Source of the DNA: DASRAP01 sp964503275
GTDB lineage: Bacteria; Gemmatimonadota; Gemmatimonadetes; Gemmatimonadales; Gemmatimonadaceae
Direction: 5' to 3'
Assembly: GCA_964503275.1 (NCBI GenBank)
Contig: CAZCZO010000001.1
Span: 1 to 64,000, forward strand
Length of the DNA stretch: 64,000 nucleotides
In this document: positions 26,225 to 35,214 of the stretch, piece after piece
How the letters are laid out: every line of letters begins with the position of its first letter
Position numbering within the stretch: position 1 is the first letter of the stretch
Program-made: the position numbers and the translations under genes
Notes under the pieces: model-generated
What the model was told of the DNA's origin: nothing
Databases searched by the model: none
Seen by the model: only the letters and a program-made list of their open reading frames with translations

Positions 26225-27393
26225 TCACCCGGGTCCGTCCAGGCGATCCACACCTCGTTCCCGACGCGGGTCATCCGCGGGAATCCACTGGCCCGCGTGG
26301 CGGCCGTCGTCCCTGCGCTACCCTCCCATCGGACCCGCCCATCGGCGCTCACCGCGGCCACCGTCACCGCAGCCTCGTTCGACGGCGTGCGGTCGAGCCA
26401 GCTCACCAGCGCGCGACCGTCGGGAAGCCACACGACATCGACACGGCCGAGCGCCCGCGGGCCGACCGCGAGATCGGTGGGTTCGCTGAACCGCTCGCCA
26501 CCGTCGCGCGAGAAGGCCACGCGCACCTTGGCGGTATCGCGCGCCGCGGTGAACCACGCGACCACCACGTCGTTGCCGTCGGCCGCCACGGCGGGGCCGT
26601 TCACCGGGCATCCCTCGATCGTCCAGTCGTCGGCGTGCACGCGCGCGGGCTGGCTCCATCCCGCCGCCGATCGGCGAACGATGTGGATGTCGCGCACCTC
26701 GCGCATCGACCGATCGCGGTAGACCGCGACCGCGCCGTCGCGCGTCACGGCCATGTCGGTCTGACAGCAGTCGCAGATGCGGTAGTCCAGCGGCGGGTCG
26801 GCGGAGAGCAGCGACCCGTCGGTACCCAGCGCCACATGTTGCAGCGCCATGGCGTACTCGTTCTCGGGGTGGACCGTGCCGTGCAGGAAGACCACGTCCG
26901 CGCCGCCGCCGCGGCGGGACACCACGCTGACGAATCCATGCTCGCCGGGTCGCGCCCGTTGATGCGGCTCGACCGTCGGGGTCCAGGTCGCGCCGGCGTC
27001 GTCGCTGGTCGCCAGTGACAGGTCGTAGGCGAACGACGGGCTCGCGACGCGTGTCATCCACCAGGCCACGAGTCGACCGTCATCGGTCGGTACCACCCCG
27101 CCGACGTCGGCCCAATTGAGCAACAGCTCGCGGCTCCGGACCACGGCGCGCGGCACCGTCCACTCGCCGGACTGATGCACGGCGAAGCGCAGCGTGTTGG
27201 CCGAGTCGGCGTCGCGCGTCAGCCAACTGAGGACGGTGCGCCCGCTGGAGTCACTGCGCAGTGTGGGTAACTGCGCGCCCGCGCCGGTCGGTGCGTCGAG
27301 CGGGACGATGGTCAGCGGCGCATCCAGTGCCGTCGCATCGCCACAGGCGGCGAGCGCGCACAGGATCGCGAACACGGGGGCACGAGGTGACAT
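26176..27393 (-). CDS. BNR/sialidase-like lipoprotein
   Basis: A 405-residue putative lipoprotein: short signal with lipobox LAAC (Cys17). The body is a sialidase-type propeller with Asp-box-like blades (LATSDDAGATWTP, FSRDGGERFSEP). An unusual cluster YRICDCCQTDM (three Cys) occurs near residue 205. No full set of sialidase catalytic residues can be assigned. The start shares a base with the glpD stop. The last 15 codons lie in the 63-bp repeat. Confidence 0.78.
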   Translation of the reverse strand: MSPRAPVFAILCALAACGDATALDAPLTIVPLDAPTGAGAQLPTLRSDSSGRTVLSWLTRDADSANTLRFAVHQSGEWTVPRAVVRSRELLLNWADVGGVVPTDDGRLVAWWMTRVASPSFAYDLSLATSDDAGATWTPTVEPHQRARPGEHGFVSVVSRRGGGADVVFLHGTVHPENEYAMALQHVALGTDGSLLSADPPLDYRICDCCQTDMAVTRDGAVAVYRDRSMREVRDIHIVRRSAAGWSQPARVHADDWTIEGCPVNGPAVAADGNDVVVAWFTAARDTAKVRVAFSRDGGERFSEPTDLAVGPRALGRVDVVWLPDGRALVSWLDRTPSNEAAVTVAAVSADGRVRWEGSAGTTAATRASGFPRMTRVGNEVWIAWTDPGDTARVEMARITPSPGR

Positions 27394-29015
27394 CAGGGCG
27401 TCGGATCGATGGTGAACAGGCGGCGCACATCTGCAATGTACGCCGCGATGGCCGCGGACCGTTCAGCGTCGGTCCATCCCAGCAGTGGCCCCACCAGCTC
27501 GGCGACCACCGGAGCCACGCCCACGCCGTGATCCGGTGACTCGAAGGCCACCGGTGTGCGCCGGACGAGGAGGTCGCTCAGCGTTCGCGCGTGCTCGTGC
27601 CGCGCCGCGTGCACCAGTTCGGCGACGATCGCGTCGCTGGTCGGGACCACGCGCTGCTGCAGGGCGGGGGCGAGCGTGCCGAGGGCCCAGACCGCGTCCC
27701 ACGCCGACCCGTGCGCGTGCACGAGACGCGCCGCGATGGCGGCGTCGCCCGTCTCGCGCTGCGCCTGCGTCACGGCGTCCGTGAGATCGAGGTCCCCACC
27801 AGGCAGCACCGCCTTCGCCGTCGAGCAGGGCAGATATCCGCCGCCGAGCCGCTCGGCCACCACGTCGGTGATCTCCTCGGCCATCGACCGGTAGGTGGTG
27901 AGCTTGCCGCCGCTGACCGCGATGACACCACCGGGCCCGGTGTCGATCGCGTGCTCGCGCGACTGATCGGACGGAGCCGTTCCTGGCGCGGCGGCGATCA
28001 GTGGACGAATACCCGCCCAGGCGGACATCACCTGCGCGCGCCCGACACCGGCGTCGGGGAAGTAGTGTGCCACGGCCTCCAACAGATACGCCACATCGGA
28101 CTCGTCGGCGCGGACCTCGTCGGGCGATGCCGTCGTCGCGGTGTCGGTCGTGCCGATCAGCGCATAGCGGCCCGCGGGCAGCGCGAACATCACGCGGGCG
28201 TCGCGGGGATGCAGCAGGGTCACCGCGTCGCGCAGGCCCAAGGGCGCACGCGGGATCAGGATGTGCACGCCCTTGGTGCCGTGGGCCACCGGTGGGGCCT
28301 CGGGGTGCTCGTAGCGACGCAGGATGCCTGAGTACGGTCCGGTCGCGTTGACGAGGACCCGCGCATGGATCTCGGTCTCGGCGCCCGTGAGTCGGTCGCG
28401 CAGTCGCGCGCCGACCACGCGCGCGTCGCGGTGGAGCACGCCGGCCACTTCCGTGTGCGTCAGCAGCTGGGCGCCCGCGCGTGCCGCGGCGCGCGCGGTC
28501 GCGAGGGTGAGTCGCGCGTCGTCGGTGGCTGCGTCCCAGTACGCCGCGCCGCCACGCAAGCCGCTGGTCAGCAGTCCCGGCTCGCGCTCACGCAGGTGGC
28601 TGATGCTCAGCTGCTTCTGTCGGCCGACGTTCCGGAAAAGGGCGAGGACATCGTAGAGCATGAGTCCGGCGCCGATCTCCCAGCGGGCCAGGCGCTGCCC
28701 GTCGTACAGCGGCCACGTGAACTGCAGCGGGCGGACGAGATGTGGCGCGTTGGTCAGCAACCGTCGGCGTTCGCGCGAGGCCTCGAACACCAGATGGAAC
28801 CAGCCGTGCTCCAGATACCGCACGCCGCCATGCACCAGCCGCGACGAGCGCGAGGAGGTGCCTGCCGCGAAGTCCTCGCGCTCGACCAGCAGCGTGTGGA
28901 TGCCGCGGCGCGCAGCATCGTGTGCAACGCCGGCACCGGTGATACCGCCGCCGATGACGAGGAGGTCGACGTGGGTGGGGATCGCGCGCGTGGAGGGTTG
29001 TGTGCTGAGGGGCAT
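27393..29015 (-). CDS. glpD: Aerobic glycerol-3-phosphate dehydrogenase
   Basis: A 540-residue FAD-dependent enzyme that oxidises glycerol-3-phosphate to dihydroxyacetone phosphate and feeds electrons to the quinone pool at the inner membrane. The N-terminal dinucleotide fold is LLVIGGGITGAGVAHDAARR, followed by the GlpD signature GTSSRSSRLVHGGVRYLEHG. Substrate and FAD parts include GTTDTATTASPDEV and VSGGKLTTYRSMAEE, and the C-terminal cap domain is full length. ATG 29015 is chosen because a TATGAT box ends 6 nt before it; the frame opens at 29057. It overlaps the BNR gene by 1 nt. No glpK or glpF is in view. Confidence 0.93.
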   Translation of the reverse strand: MPLSTQPSTRAIPTHVDLLVIGGGITGAGVAHDAARRGIHTLLVEREDFAAGTSSRSSRLVHGGVRYLEHGWFHLVFEASRERRRLLTNAPHLVRPLQFTWPLYDGQRLARWEIGAGLMLYDVLALFRNVGRQKQLSISHLREREPGLLTSGLRGGAAYWDAATDDARLTLATARAAARAGAQLLTHTEVAGVLHRDARVVGARLRDRLTGAETEIHARVLVNATGPYSGILRRYEHPEAPPVAHGTKGVHILIPRAPLGLRDAVTLLHPRDARVMFALPAGRYALIGTTDTATTASPDEVRADESDVAYLLEAVAHYFPDAGVGRAQVMSAWAGIRPLIAAAPGTAPSDQSREHAIDTGPGGVIAVSGGKLTTYRSMAEEITDVVAERLGGGYLPCSTAKAVLPGGDLDLTDAVTQAQRETGDAAIAARLVHAHGSAWDAVWALGTLAPALQQRVVPTSDAIVAELVHAARHEHARTLSDLLVRRTPVAFESPDHGVGVAPVVAELVGPLLGWTDAERSAAIAAYIADVRRLFTIDPTP

Positions 29016-29021
29016 GGGCGT

Positions 29022-29027
29022 ATCATA
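29022..29027 (-). promoter_or_regulatory. -10 box TATGAT of glpD, leaderless layout
   Basis: TATGAT on the minus strand ends 6 nt before the glpD ATG, so the mRNA would start at or next to the A of the ATG. There is no SD. Confidence 0.55.
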
Positions 29028-29082
29028 GCGCAGAGTTCCGAGCAGCGACATCAACAAGATGCTCGCGAATCGCTAGCCTGAC

Positions 29083-29534
29083 TCATTCATCGGAGTACCG
29101 GCGATGCACGATGCGGACGCCGTAGTACACTCGCGGATTCATCGAGCAATCCGTCTGGCGATGCTGAGCGAGATCCACTTGAGTCGATTCATCCACACGC
29201 AGCGATGGCCGCGATCGCGAGCGAATGTGCTGCAGTGCAGGGTCGGTTTGAAGCGTTTCACGATTTGCTGTATGCGGAGCAGACCTCGATCGGGCTAGTA
29301 AGGTACACCGAGTTCGCAGCACGAGCTGGGGTAGTGGACACCGTCGCGTTTGGCCGGTGTCTGTCTGATCCGGCGATACGCACACGACTCGACGAGGATC
29401 GTGCAGCTGCGGACCGTCTCGGTGTGCGTGGGACCCCAACCGTGTTGGTCAATTCGCAGCGGTTCGCCGGTGGCCGTCCTGCAGATTGGATTGCGAATCT
29501 GGTGCGTACGGAGCTGGCGGCCGCGGGCCGGTGA
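29083..29534 (+). pseudogene. 5'-truncated DsbA/thioredoxin-like fragment
   Basis: An open frame without a good start (from the stop at 29079; first ATG 29205) encodes the C-terminal half of a DsbA-type thioredoxin fold: ESIHPHAAMAAIASECAAVQ, GRFEAFHDLLYAEQ, FAARAGVVDTVAFGRCLSDP and the cis-Pro motif GVRGTPTVLVNSQRFAGGRP. The CxxC and the first strand are missing and the upstream sequence is unlike the family, so it is a fragment. If translated from 29205 it would be 109 residues. The rest of the 29028-29578 gap shows nothing else. Confidence 0.6.
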
Positions 29535-29578
29535 CGGTACCGATCGTGCGCCGCATTCCTCCAAATTGAGACCTGCCG

Positions 29579-31681
29579 ATGATCTACAGCGGGTGCCGCG
29601 TACTCCTCGCCGCCACGTTTCTAGGCGCAGCTTCCACCGCCTTCGCGCAATCCGCTGAGCTGCCTGTGCTGTCCTGGATCATCCCTCCGAGCCACGCGGA
29701 CTCCCTCAGTGTCGAGCGCATCACCGCGTTCCACACAGCGTGGGGCGCTGCGTGGCGACGGAGCGAGGCGGCGAGGCACCTGCTTGACGAGTCGTGGGGA
29801 CTCGAAGACCCGCCGCGGATCGCGCGTCGAGCCACCGACGACTTCATCGTTGCTGGTGGGACCTCGCGGCGCATCAACGTGACCTTCTCGAATGCTCGCT
29901 GCTGGGGCGTGGACGGCTTGCCCGAGCCTGGCTTTGACTCGATACGCAGCACCCTACGCCATCGCTGGCTGGTCAGTAGCTATAATCGATTTGGGGTGTG
30001 TCCCACGTGGTTCGGCGAGCGCGTGCCACGGCCGGGCGACGAGCGGCTCTCGCTGGATGAGGCACTCGTGGCTGACGAACGCGAGTCGATCCGTCGACAG
30101 CGCGCGGCGTTGCTCGCGACGCTCACCGATGCTCTCGGCAGGGGCACCCCATCGCGGTTCCTGCGTGGCCAAGTGATACGCTTTGCGGTGGATCAGGGCG
30201 ACACCGCAACGGCGCTGGCGACTCTGGCGGCGTGTGCGGGCTCAGCCGACTGGTGGTGCCACTTCTTGCAGGGCTACGCACTGGCGAGTGCTGGGTCGTT
30301 GCCAGCAGCCGAGGAAGCCTTCAGGGCAGCGATGACGCTGGCCCCGCCGGAATTGCGCTGTCGGCTGGAGGACGTCAGCTATCTCACCGACGAGCGCGGC
30401 GGCGGCCGGCATCGCGCCGCACAGTGTACGCCGGCGAGTCGCGCGGCAGCGGCCTGGGCGTGGACCCTGGCGGACCCGCTCTGGATGCAACCGGGCAACG
30501 AGCGTCTCGTAGAGCACTTCGTGCGTCACGCACAAGTCATTCTGCGAGGAAGCCTACCGCGTGACGAGCGACATTCGTGGAGCGAGCGCGACGGGAACGA
30601 CGCGCGCCGGGCGATGATCCTGCGCTACGGCTGGCCGAGCTACATGTGGTGGAATGGGCCAAAGACCGACTCGACACGGGTGAGCTTTGATCGCAACAAG
30701 AATGCTCCGTACACCGGATACGAGTACTTCCCCGGCCGTCTCCACCTGATGCCGCCCGCCGCTGCACTGGCCAATCCCTTTGACTGGGAGAGCAGTGCCC
30801 AGACGTGGATGGCGCCGCCCGGTCACGACTCGCCCAGCGTCAACGCGCCGCTGTGGTTCCCGGTCGAGCACTTCGCGCCACTCGCGCCGCTCGTGCTACT
30901 CCCTGAAGGCCAAACGGCGATGCTCCGCCGACAGCAGACCATCCTGCTGGGCACGGCGACACTCCTCGATGTCGCCCTGCTCCGTCGCGGCGCCGAACGC
31001 CCCGTGTCCGACATCACTCTCCATGTTGCGCAGGCTCCAGATTCGGTAAGGATGGTCGCGCGCGCCGATGGCGAGACGGGCCGCCCAGTGGTGCTGACAG
31101 CCGAGATCGACCCGCGGCCGTCGGTCATTGGGGTGGAGTTGTCCAGTAGCGGCTCGCGCTGGCCAGCGGCACGAGCGCGCTACGGGGTCCGGCCCCCAGC
31201 TGCACTCGATGCGATGCCACCGGGCAGCATCGCCACCTCGGCGCCCGTCTTGCTCCGAGTGCCGGGCGGAGTGCAGCAGTTGCCGTCCACGCCCGAGGGT
31301 GCGCTGCACTGGATGTATGGCACGACCACCCTGCGCAGCGGCGAGCCGCTGGGTGTGTACTGGGAGACCTACGGCATCGCGCCAGACGAACCCGTGGAGC
31401 TTGCCGTGTGGATCCAACGCGTGACGCGACAGAACCCACTGCGCCGGTTGGGGATCTCCCTCAACATCGCGACCGACCGCAATACGCCTGTGGCGGTGCA
31501 TTGGACAGAAGCCCGACTTGGTGCCACGGGCACCGATCTCGGGGGACCGGTGCGCATCATTGGCCGCTCGATCGTGCTTGATGTCGGGAGGCTCCCGGCC
31601 GGCGACTACGTGATCGAGGTCGCGGCCCGGGCCCGTGATGCGGAGGCAGTGCGCGGCCAGCGCTACTTCACCGTGCGCTGA
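29579..31681 (+). CDS. Large secreted protein, GWxTD-like, unknown function
   Basis: A 700-residue exported protein with a signal peptide (VLLAATFLGAASTAFA). Residues about 180-300 look like helical TPR repeats (FLRGQVIRFAVDQGDTATAL; FLQGYALASAGSLPAAEEAF). Around residue 340 RRAMILRYGWPSYMWWNG resembles the aromatic-rich core of GWxTD-domain proteins, and a C-terminal beta-rich portion follows (PAGDYVIEVAARARD). Many Trp residues and several Cys. Ten genes in the window share this kind of secretion signal, but no partner is obvious; it lies between the DsbA fragment and the beta-oxidation pair. Confidence 0.68.
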   Translation: MIYSGCRVLLAATFLGAASTAFAQSAELPVLSWIIPPSHADSLSVERITAFHTAWGAAWRRSEAARHLLDESWGLEDPPRIARRATDDFIVAGGTSRRINVTFSNARCWGVDGLPEPGFDSIRSTLRHRWLVSSYNRFGVCPTWFGERVPRPGDERLSLDEALVADERESIRRQRAALLATLTDALGRGTPSRFLRGQVIRFAVDQGDTATALATLAACAGSADWWCHFLQGYALASAGSLPAAEEAFRAAMTLAPPELRCRLEDVSYLTDERGGGRHRAAQCTPASRAAAAWAWTLADPLWMQPGNERLVEHFVRHAQVILRGSLPRDERHSWSERDGNDARRAMILRYGWPSYMWWNGPKTDSTRVSFDRNKNAPYTGYEYFPGRLHLMPPAAALANPFDWESSAQTWMAPPGHDSPSVNAPLWFPVEHFAPLAPLVLLPEGQTAMLRRQQTILLGTATLLDVALLRRGAERPVSDITLHVAQAPDSVRMVARADGETGRPVVLTAEIDPRPSVIGVELSSSGSRWPAARARYGVRPPAALDAMPPGSIATSAPVLLRVPGGVQQLPSTPEGALHWMYGTTTLRSGEPLGVYWETYGIAPDEPVELAVWIQRVTRQNPLRRLGISLNIATDRNTPVAVHWTEARLGATGTDLGGPVRIIGRSIVLDVGRLPAGDYVIEVAARARDAEAVRGQRYFTVR

Positions 31682-31731
31682 CCTGGAGCACCTGCACGCT
31701 CCCCCCGCTAGTGTCCGCGCACCGCGGCTGG

Positions 31732-31737
31732 TAGCTT
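31732..31737 (+). promoter_or_regulatory. -10-like box TAGCTT of the thiolase gene
   Basis: TAGCTT ends 9 nt before the GTG start at 31747, which would leave at most a few nt of leader. No -35 is clear. Confidence 0.35.
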
Positions 31738-31746
31738 ATCGCACAG

Positions 31747-33045
31747 GTGCCTACCCCCCAGCCCCGCCGCCGCGTCGCGCTCATCGCCGGAGTGCGGACC
31801 CCCTTCGCCAGAGCGGGGACCGCGCTCAAGTCGTTGTCCGCCATCGAGCTCGGCAAGCATGCGGTCAGCGAACTGGTGCACCGCAGCGCACTGGACCTCA
31901 CCCAGCTGGACCTGCTCGTCTTCGGGACCGTGATCCCCAACGTGCTCGCGCCCAACATCGCGCGCGAGGTCGCGCTGATGCCGCTGCTGCCCAAGCGCGT
32001 GCAGGCCTACTCGGTGAGTCGCGCGTGCGCGTCGGCCAATCAGGCCATCACCGATGCCGCCGACCAGATCATGCTCGGCCACGCCGATGTCGCGATCGCG
32101 GGCGGCGCGGAGTCGTTGTCCAACGTGCCGATCCTCCACTCGGCGGGTATGACCGCGGCGTTGGTGGCCGCCTCGCGGGCCAAGACCTTCGCCGCGCGGG
32201 CGCAGGCGCTCGCACGCATCCGCCCCAGGGATCTCGTCCCCGTGACGCCCGCCATCGCCGAGCCGACCACGGGTGAGACCATGGGTCAGTCCGCCGAGAA
32301 GATGGCGAAGATCCACGGGATCTCGCGCGCCGAGCAGGATGCGCTGGCCTTCGCCTCGCATCGCAATGCGGCGGCGGGGCTCGCCGACGGGCGCCTCACG
32401 GCCGAGATCGCGCCGGTGTACGTGGGCCCGAAGTTCGACCAGGTGCTGGCCACGGACAACGGGGTGCGCGCCGACACCACGCTGGAGGCGCTCGCCGGGC
32501 TCAAGCCGGTGTTCGACCGCCGCTATGGCACCATCACGGCGGGCAACGCCTCGCCGCTGACCGATGGCGGTGCGGCCGTGCTGCTGATGAGCGAGGAGAA
32601 GGCCAGGGCCCTGGGCTACACCCCCATCGCGTTCCTGCGCAGCTATGCCTACGCGGCGCTCGACCCGGGCGAGCAGCTGCTCCAGGCGCCGGTGCTGGCG
32701 GCACCGATCGCCCTGCAGCGCGCCGGCCTCACGTTGCGCGACATGGACCTGGTCGACATGCACGAGGCCTTCGCGGCGCAGGTGCTCAGCAACCTGCGCG
32801 GCTTCGAGAGCGCGGAGTGGGCCGCCCGCGCGGGCCTCAGTGCGCCGCTGGGCGCCGTGGACCGCAGCAAGCTCAACGTGCTGGGCGGATCGATCGCCGT
32901 GGGGCATCCCTTCGGCGCGACCGGCGCCCGCATCACGACCACGCTGGCGCGTGAGCTGCAGCGCCGCGACGGACAGTTCGCGCTGATGACCGTCTGCGCC
33001 GCCGGCGGCTTGGGGTTCTCGATGGTCCTGGAGCGCGCGTCATGA
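31747..33045 (+). CDS. fadI: Acetyl-CoA C-acyltransferase (3-ketoacyl-CoA thiolase)
   Basis: A 432-residue thiolase, the last step of fatty acid beta-oxidation, splitting 3-ketoacyl-CoA with CoA. The nucleophilic Cys is in SRACASANQAI; the catalytic His in VDMHEAFAAQVL; the Gly-rich GGSIAVGHPFGATGAR and the final Cys in TVCAAGGLGFSMV complete the set. Length and pairing with a fused FadJ-type alpha subunit fit FadI more than FadA. The start is GTG; the stop overlaps the next gene by 4 nt (ATGA), so the two subunits are translationally coupled. Confidence 0.92.
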   Translation: MPTPQPRRRVALIAGVRTPFARAGTALKSLSAIELGKHAVSELVHRSALDLTQLDLLVFGTVIPNVLAPNIAREVALMPLLPKRVQAYSVSRACASANQAITDAADQIMLGHADVAIAGGAESLSNVPILHSAGMTAALVAASRAKTFAARAQALARIRPRDLVPVTPAIAEPTTGETMGQSAEKMAKIHGISRAEQDALAFASHRNAAAGLADGRLTAEIAPVYVGPKFDQVLATDNGVRADTTLEALAGLKPVFDRRYGTITAGNASPLTDGGAAVLLMSEEKARALGYTPIAFLRSYAYAALDPGEQLLQAPVLAAPIALQRAGLTLRDMDLVDMHEAFAAQVLSNLRGFESAEWAARAGLSAPLGAVDRSKLNVLGGSIAVGHPFGATGARITTTLARELQRRDGQFALMTVCAAGGLGFSMVLERAS

Positions 33046-35201
33046 CGGCGCTGACGGTCACGGTCGAAGCGGGGGTGGCGCGCATCGTCTTCGACCTGCC
33101 CGGCGAGTCCATCAACAAGTTCACCGCCGGGGTGATCGGGGAGCTGACCGCGCTGCTGGACCGCTTCGACAGCGACGAGACCATCAAGGCCGCGGTGCTG
33201 CTCAGCGCGAAGCCAGACATCTGGATCGCTGGAGCCGATATCGAGGCCTTCCTCGCGTTCAAGGACGCCAAGGACGCCGAGGAGAGTGCGCGCGCCGCGC
33301 AGGCGCTGGTCGCGCGGGTCGAGCGGGGGCGTGTCCCCGTGATCTGTGCGATCCATGGGGCCTGCCTGGGCGGTGGACTCGAACTCGCGCTGGCCTGCGC
33401 GTATCGCATCGCGAGCGATCACCCCAAGACGGTGCTCGCGCTGCCCGAGACGCAGTTGGGGATCATCCCGGGCATCGGCGGCACACAGCGCCTGCCGCGC
33501 ACCGTCGGGCTCACGACCGCGCTCGACATGATCCTCTCCGCGCGGAACGTGCGCGCGCGCAAGGCGCTGAGCACCGGCTTGGTCGACGAGCTGGTGCATC
33601 CCGCGATCCTGCGCGACCTCGCGATCCAGCGCGCGCAGGAGTTCGCGAGCGGCGCGCGTCCGCGGGTCCGCCCGGAGCGTCGCAGCGACGCGAAGGCGAT
33701 AGTGCTCGAGGACAACCCCATCGGGCGCGCCGTGGTGTTCCGCCAGGCGCGGGAGCAGGCGCTCAAGAAGTCGCGCGGACACTACCCGGCGCTGCTGGCC
33801 GCGATCGCCGCGATCGCCGCGGGCTACGACGGGCCGCCGGCGCAGGGATACGCCGAGGAGGCGCGGCTCTTCGGCGAGATGGCCGCGACGGCGGTGTCGA
33901 AGGAGCTGGTGTTCCTCTTCTTCGCCACCACCTCGCTCAAGAAGGACATCGGTGTGCCCGGGGACGCCGCCGTGCCCGCACGTGCCGTCGGTCGGCTCGG
34001 GGTCATCGGGACAGGCTTCATGGGGGCGGGCATCGCGGCGATCGCCGCTCGGCAGGGCGTCCCGGTGCGCTTCAAGGACACGAAGCACGAGGCAGTGCTC
34101 AAAGGGATGGCGGCGGTGCGCGACGTGCTGCGCGACGGCCTCACGAGCAAGCGCATCACCAGACAGGAGTACGCGGACCAGCTGAGTCTGGTGGCGGGCA
34201 CGGTCGACTACGCGGGCTTCTCCGCCGTCGATCTCGTCATCGAGGCGGTCTTCGAGGACCTCGGTGTCAAGCAGACGGTGCTGCGCGAAGTCGAGCCGCA
34301 GCTCCCCGCGCATGGCATCTTCGCGACGAACACGAGCACCATCCCCATCGCGCGCATCGCCGAGGCGGCGGCGCGACCGGAGCGGGTGCTCGGCATGCAC
34401 TTCTTCTCGCCCGTCCCGAAGATGCCCCTGCTGGAGGTGATCGTCACGCCGCAGACGGCGCCCGATGCGGTGACCACGGCGGTGGCCTTCGGCCGCAAGC
34501 TCGGCAAGACGGTGATCGTCGTGAACGACAGCCCCGGGTTCTATGTGAACCGCATCCTGCTGCCGTACATGAACGAGGCCGGCCTGCTGCTCGACGAAGG
34601 GGTCGCCATCGACGCCATCGACGCGGCGCTGCTTGCGTTCGGATTCCCGGTCGGCCCCATCACCTTGCTCGACGAGGTGGGGCTCGATGTCGCCGGCAAG
34701 GCGGGCCGCATCATGGCCGAGGCGATCGGCGCGCGCATGACACCCTCGCGGTCGATCGTCGCGGTGGTGGAGGCGGGTCGGCTCGGGCGCAAAGGTCGGC
34801 AGGGCTTCTACGCCTACGGCGTGGACGGCAAGAAGAACGGCGTGGACGAGTCGGTCTACGCGCTGCTGCCCACCACGTCGACGCGCCGCACGATGCCCGC
34901 CGACGAGATCCAGCGCCGTTGCACCCTCGCGATGCTCAACGAAGCCGTGCGCTGCCTGGACGAAGGCGTGCTGCGCTCGCCACGCGATGGGGATGTCGGT
35001 GCCGTGTTCGGGATCGGGTATCCTCCGTTCCGCGGCGGCCCCTTCCGCACGATCGATGCGCGCGGCGCGGCGGCCATCGTCGCGGAGCTCGCCGCGCTCG
35101 ATGCGCAGCACCCCGGCCGCTTCACGCCGGCCGCTCGCCTGCAGGAGATGGCCGCGAGCGGCGCACGATTCTATCCGGCCACGGGGCGCCCCGTGGGGTG
35201 A
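33042..35201 (+). CDS. fadJ: Fatty acid oxidation complex alpha subunit (enoyl-CoA hydratase / 3-hydroxyacyl-CoA dehydrogenase)
   Basis: A 719-residue fused enzyme. The N-terminal crotonase domain (residues 1-190) shows AIHGACLGGGLELALACAYR and ALPETQLGIIPGIGGTQRLP with the two catalytic Glu positions. The NAD-binding domain begins near residue 315 (LGVIGTGFMGAGIAAIAA), followed by HFFSPVPKMPLLEVI with its catalytic His, and a C-terminal HAD helical domain (NDSPGFYVNRILLPY; ...RRGPFRT region FRGGPFRTIDA). The length matches FadJ (about 714). It overlaps the thiolase stop by 4 nt, forming the FadIJ-type complex. Confidence 0.93.
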   Translation: MTALTVTVEAGVARIVFDLPGESINKFTAGVIGELTALLDRFDSDETIKAAVLLSAKPDIWIAGADIEAFLAFKDAKDAEESARAAQALVARVERGRVPVICAIHGACLGGGLELALACAYRIASDHPKTVLALPETQLGIIPGIGGTQRLPRTVGLTTALDMILSARNVRARKALSTGLVDELVHPAILRDLAIQRAQEFASGARPRVRPERRSDAKAIVLEDNPIGRAVVFRQAREQALKKSRGHYPALLAAIAAIAAGYDGPPAQGYAEEARLFGEMAATAVSKELVFLFFATTSLKKDIGVPGDAAVPARAVGRLGVIGTGFMGAGIAAIAARQGVPVRFKDTKHEAVLKGMAAVRDVLRDGLTSKRITRQEYADQLSLVAGTVDYAGFSAVDLVIEAVFEDLGVKQTVLREVEPQLPAHGIFATNTSTIPIARIAEAAARPERVLGMHFFSPVPKMPLLEVIVTPQTAPDAVTTAVAFGRKLGKTVIVVNDSPGFYVNRILLPYMNEAGLLLDEGVAIDAIDAALLAFGFPVGPITLLDEVGLDVAGKAGRIMAEAIGARMTPSRSIVAVVEAGRLGRKGRQGFYAYGVDGKKNGVDESVYALLPTTSTRRTMPADEIQRRCTLAMLNEAVRCLDEGVLRSPRDGDVGAVFGIGYPPFRGGPFRTIDARGAAAIVAELAALDAQHPGRFTPAARLQEMAASGARFYPATGRPVG

Positions 35202-35214
35202 ACGTCGGCTAGCG

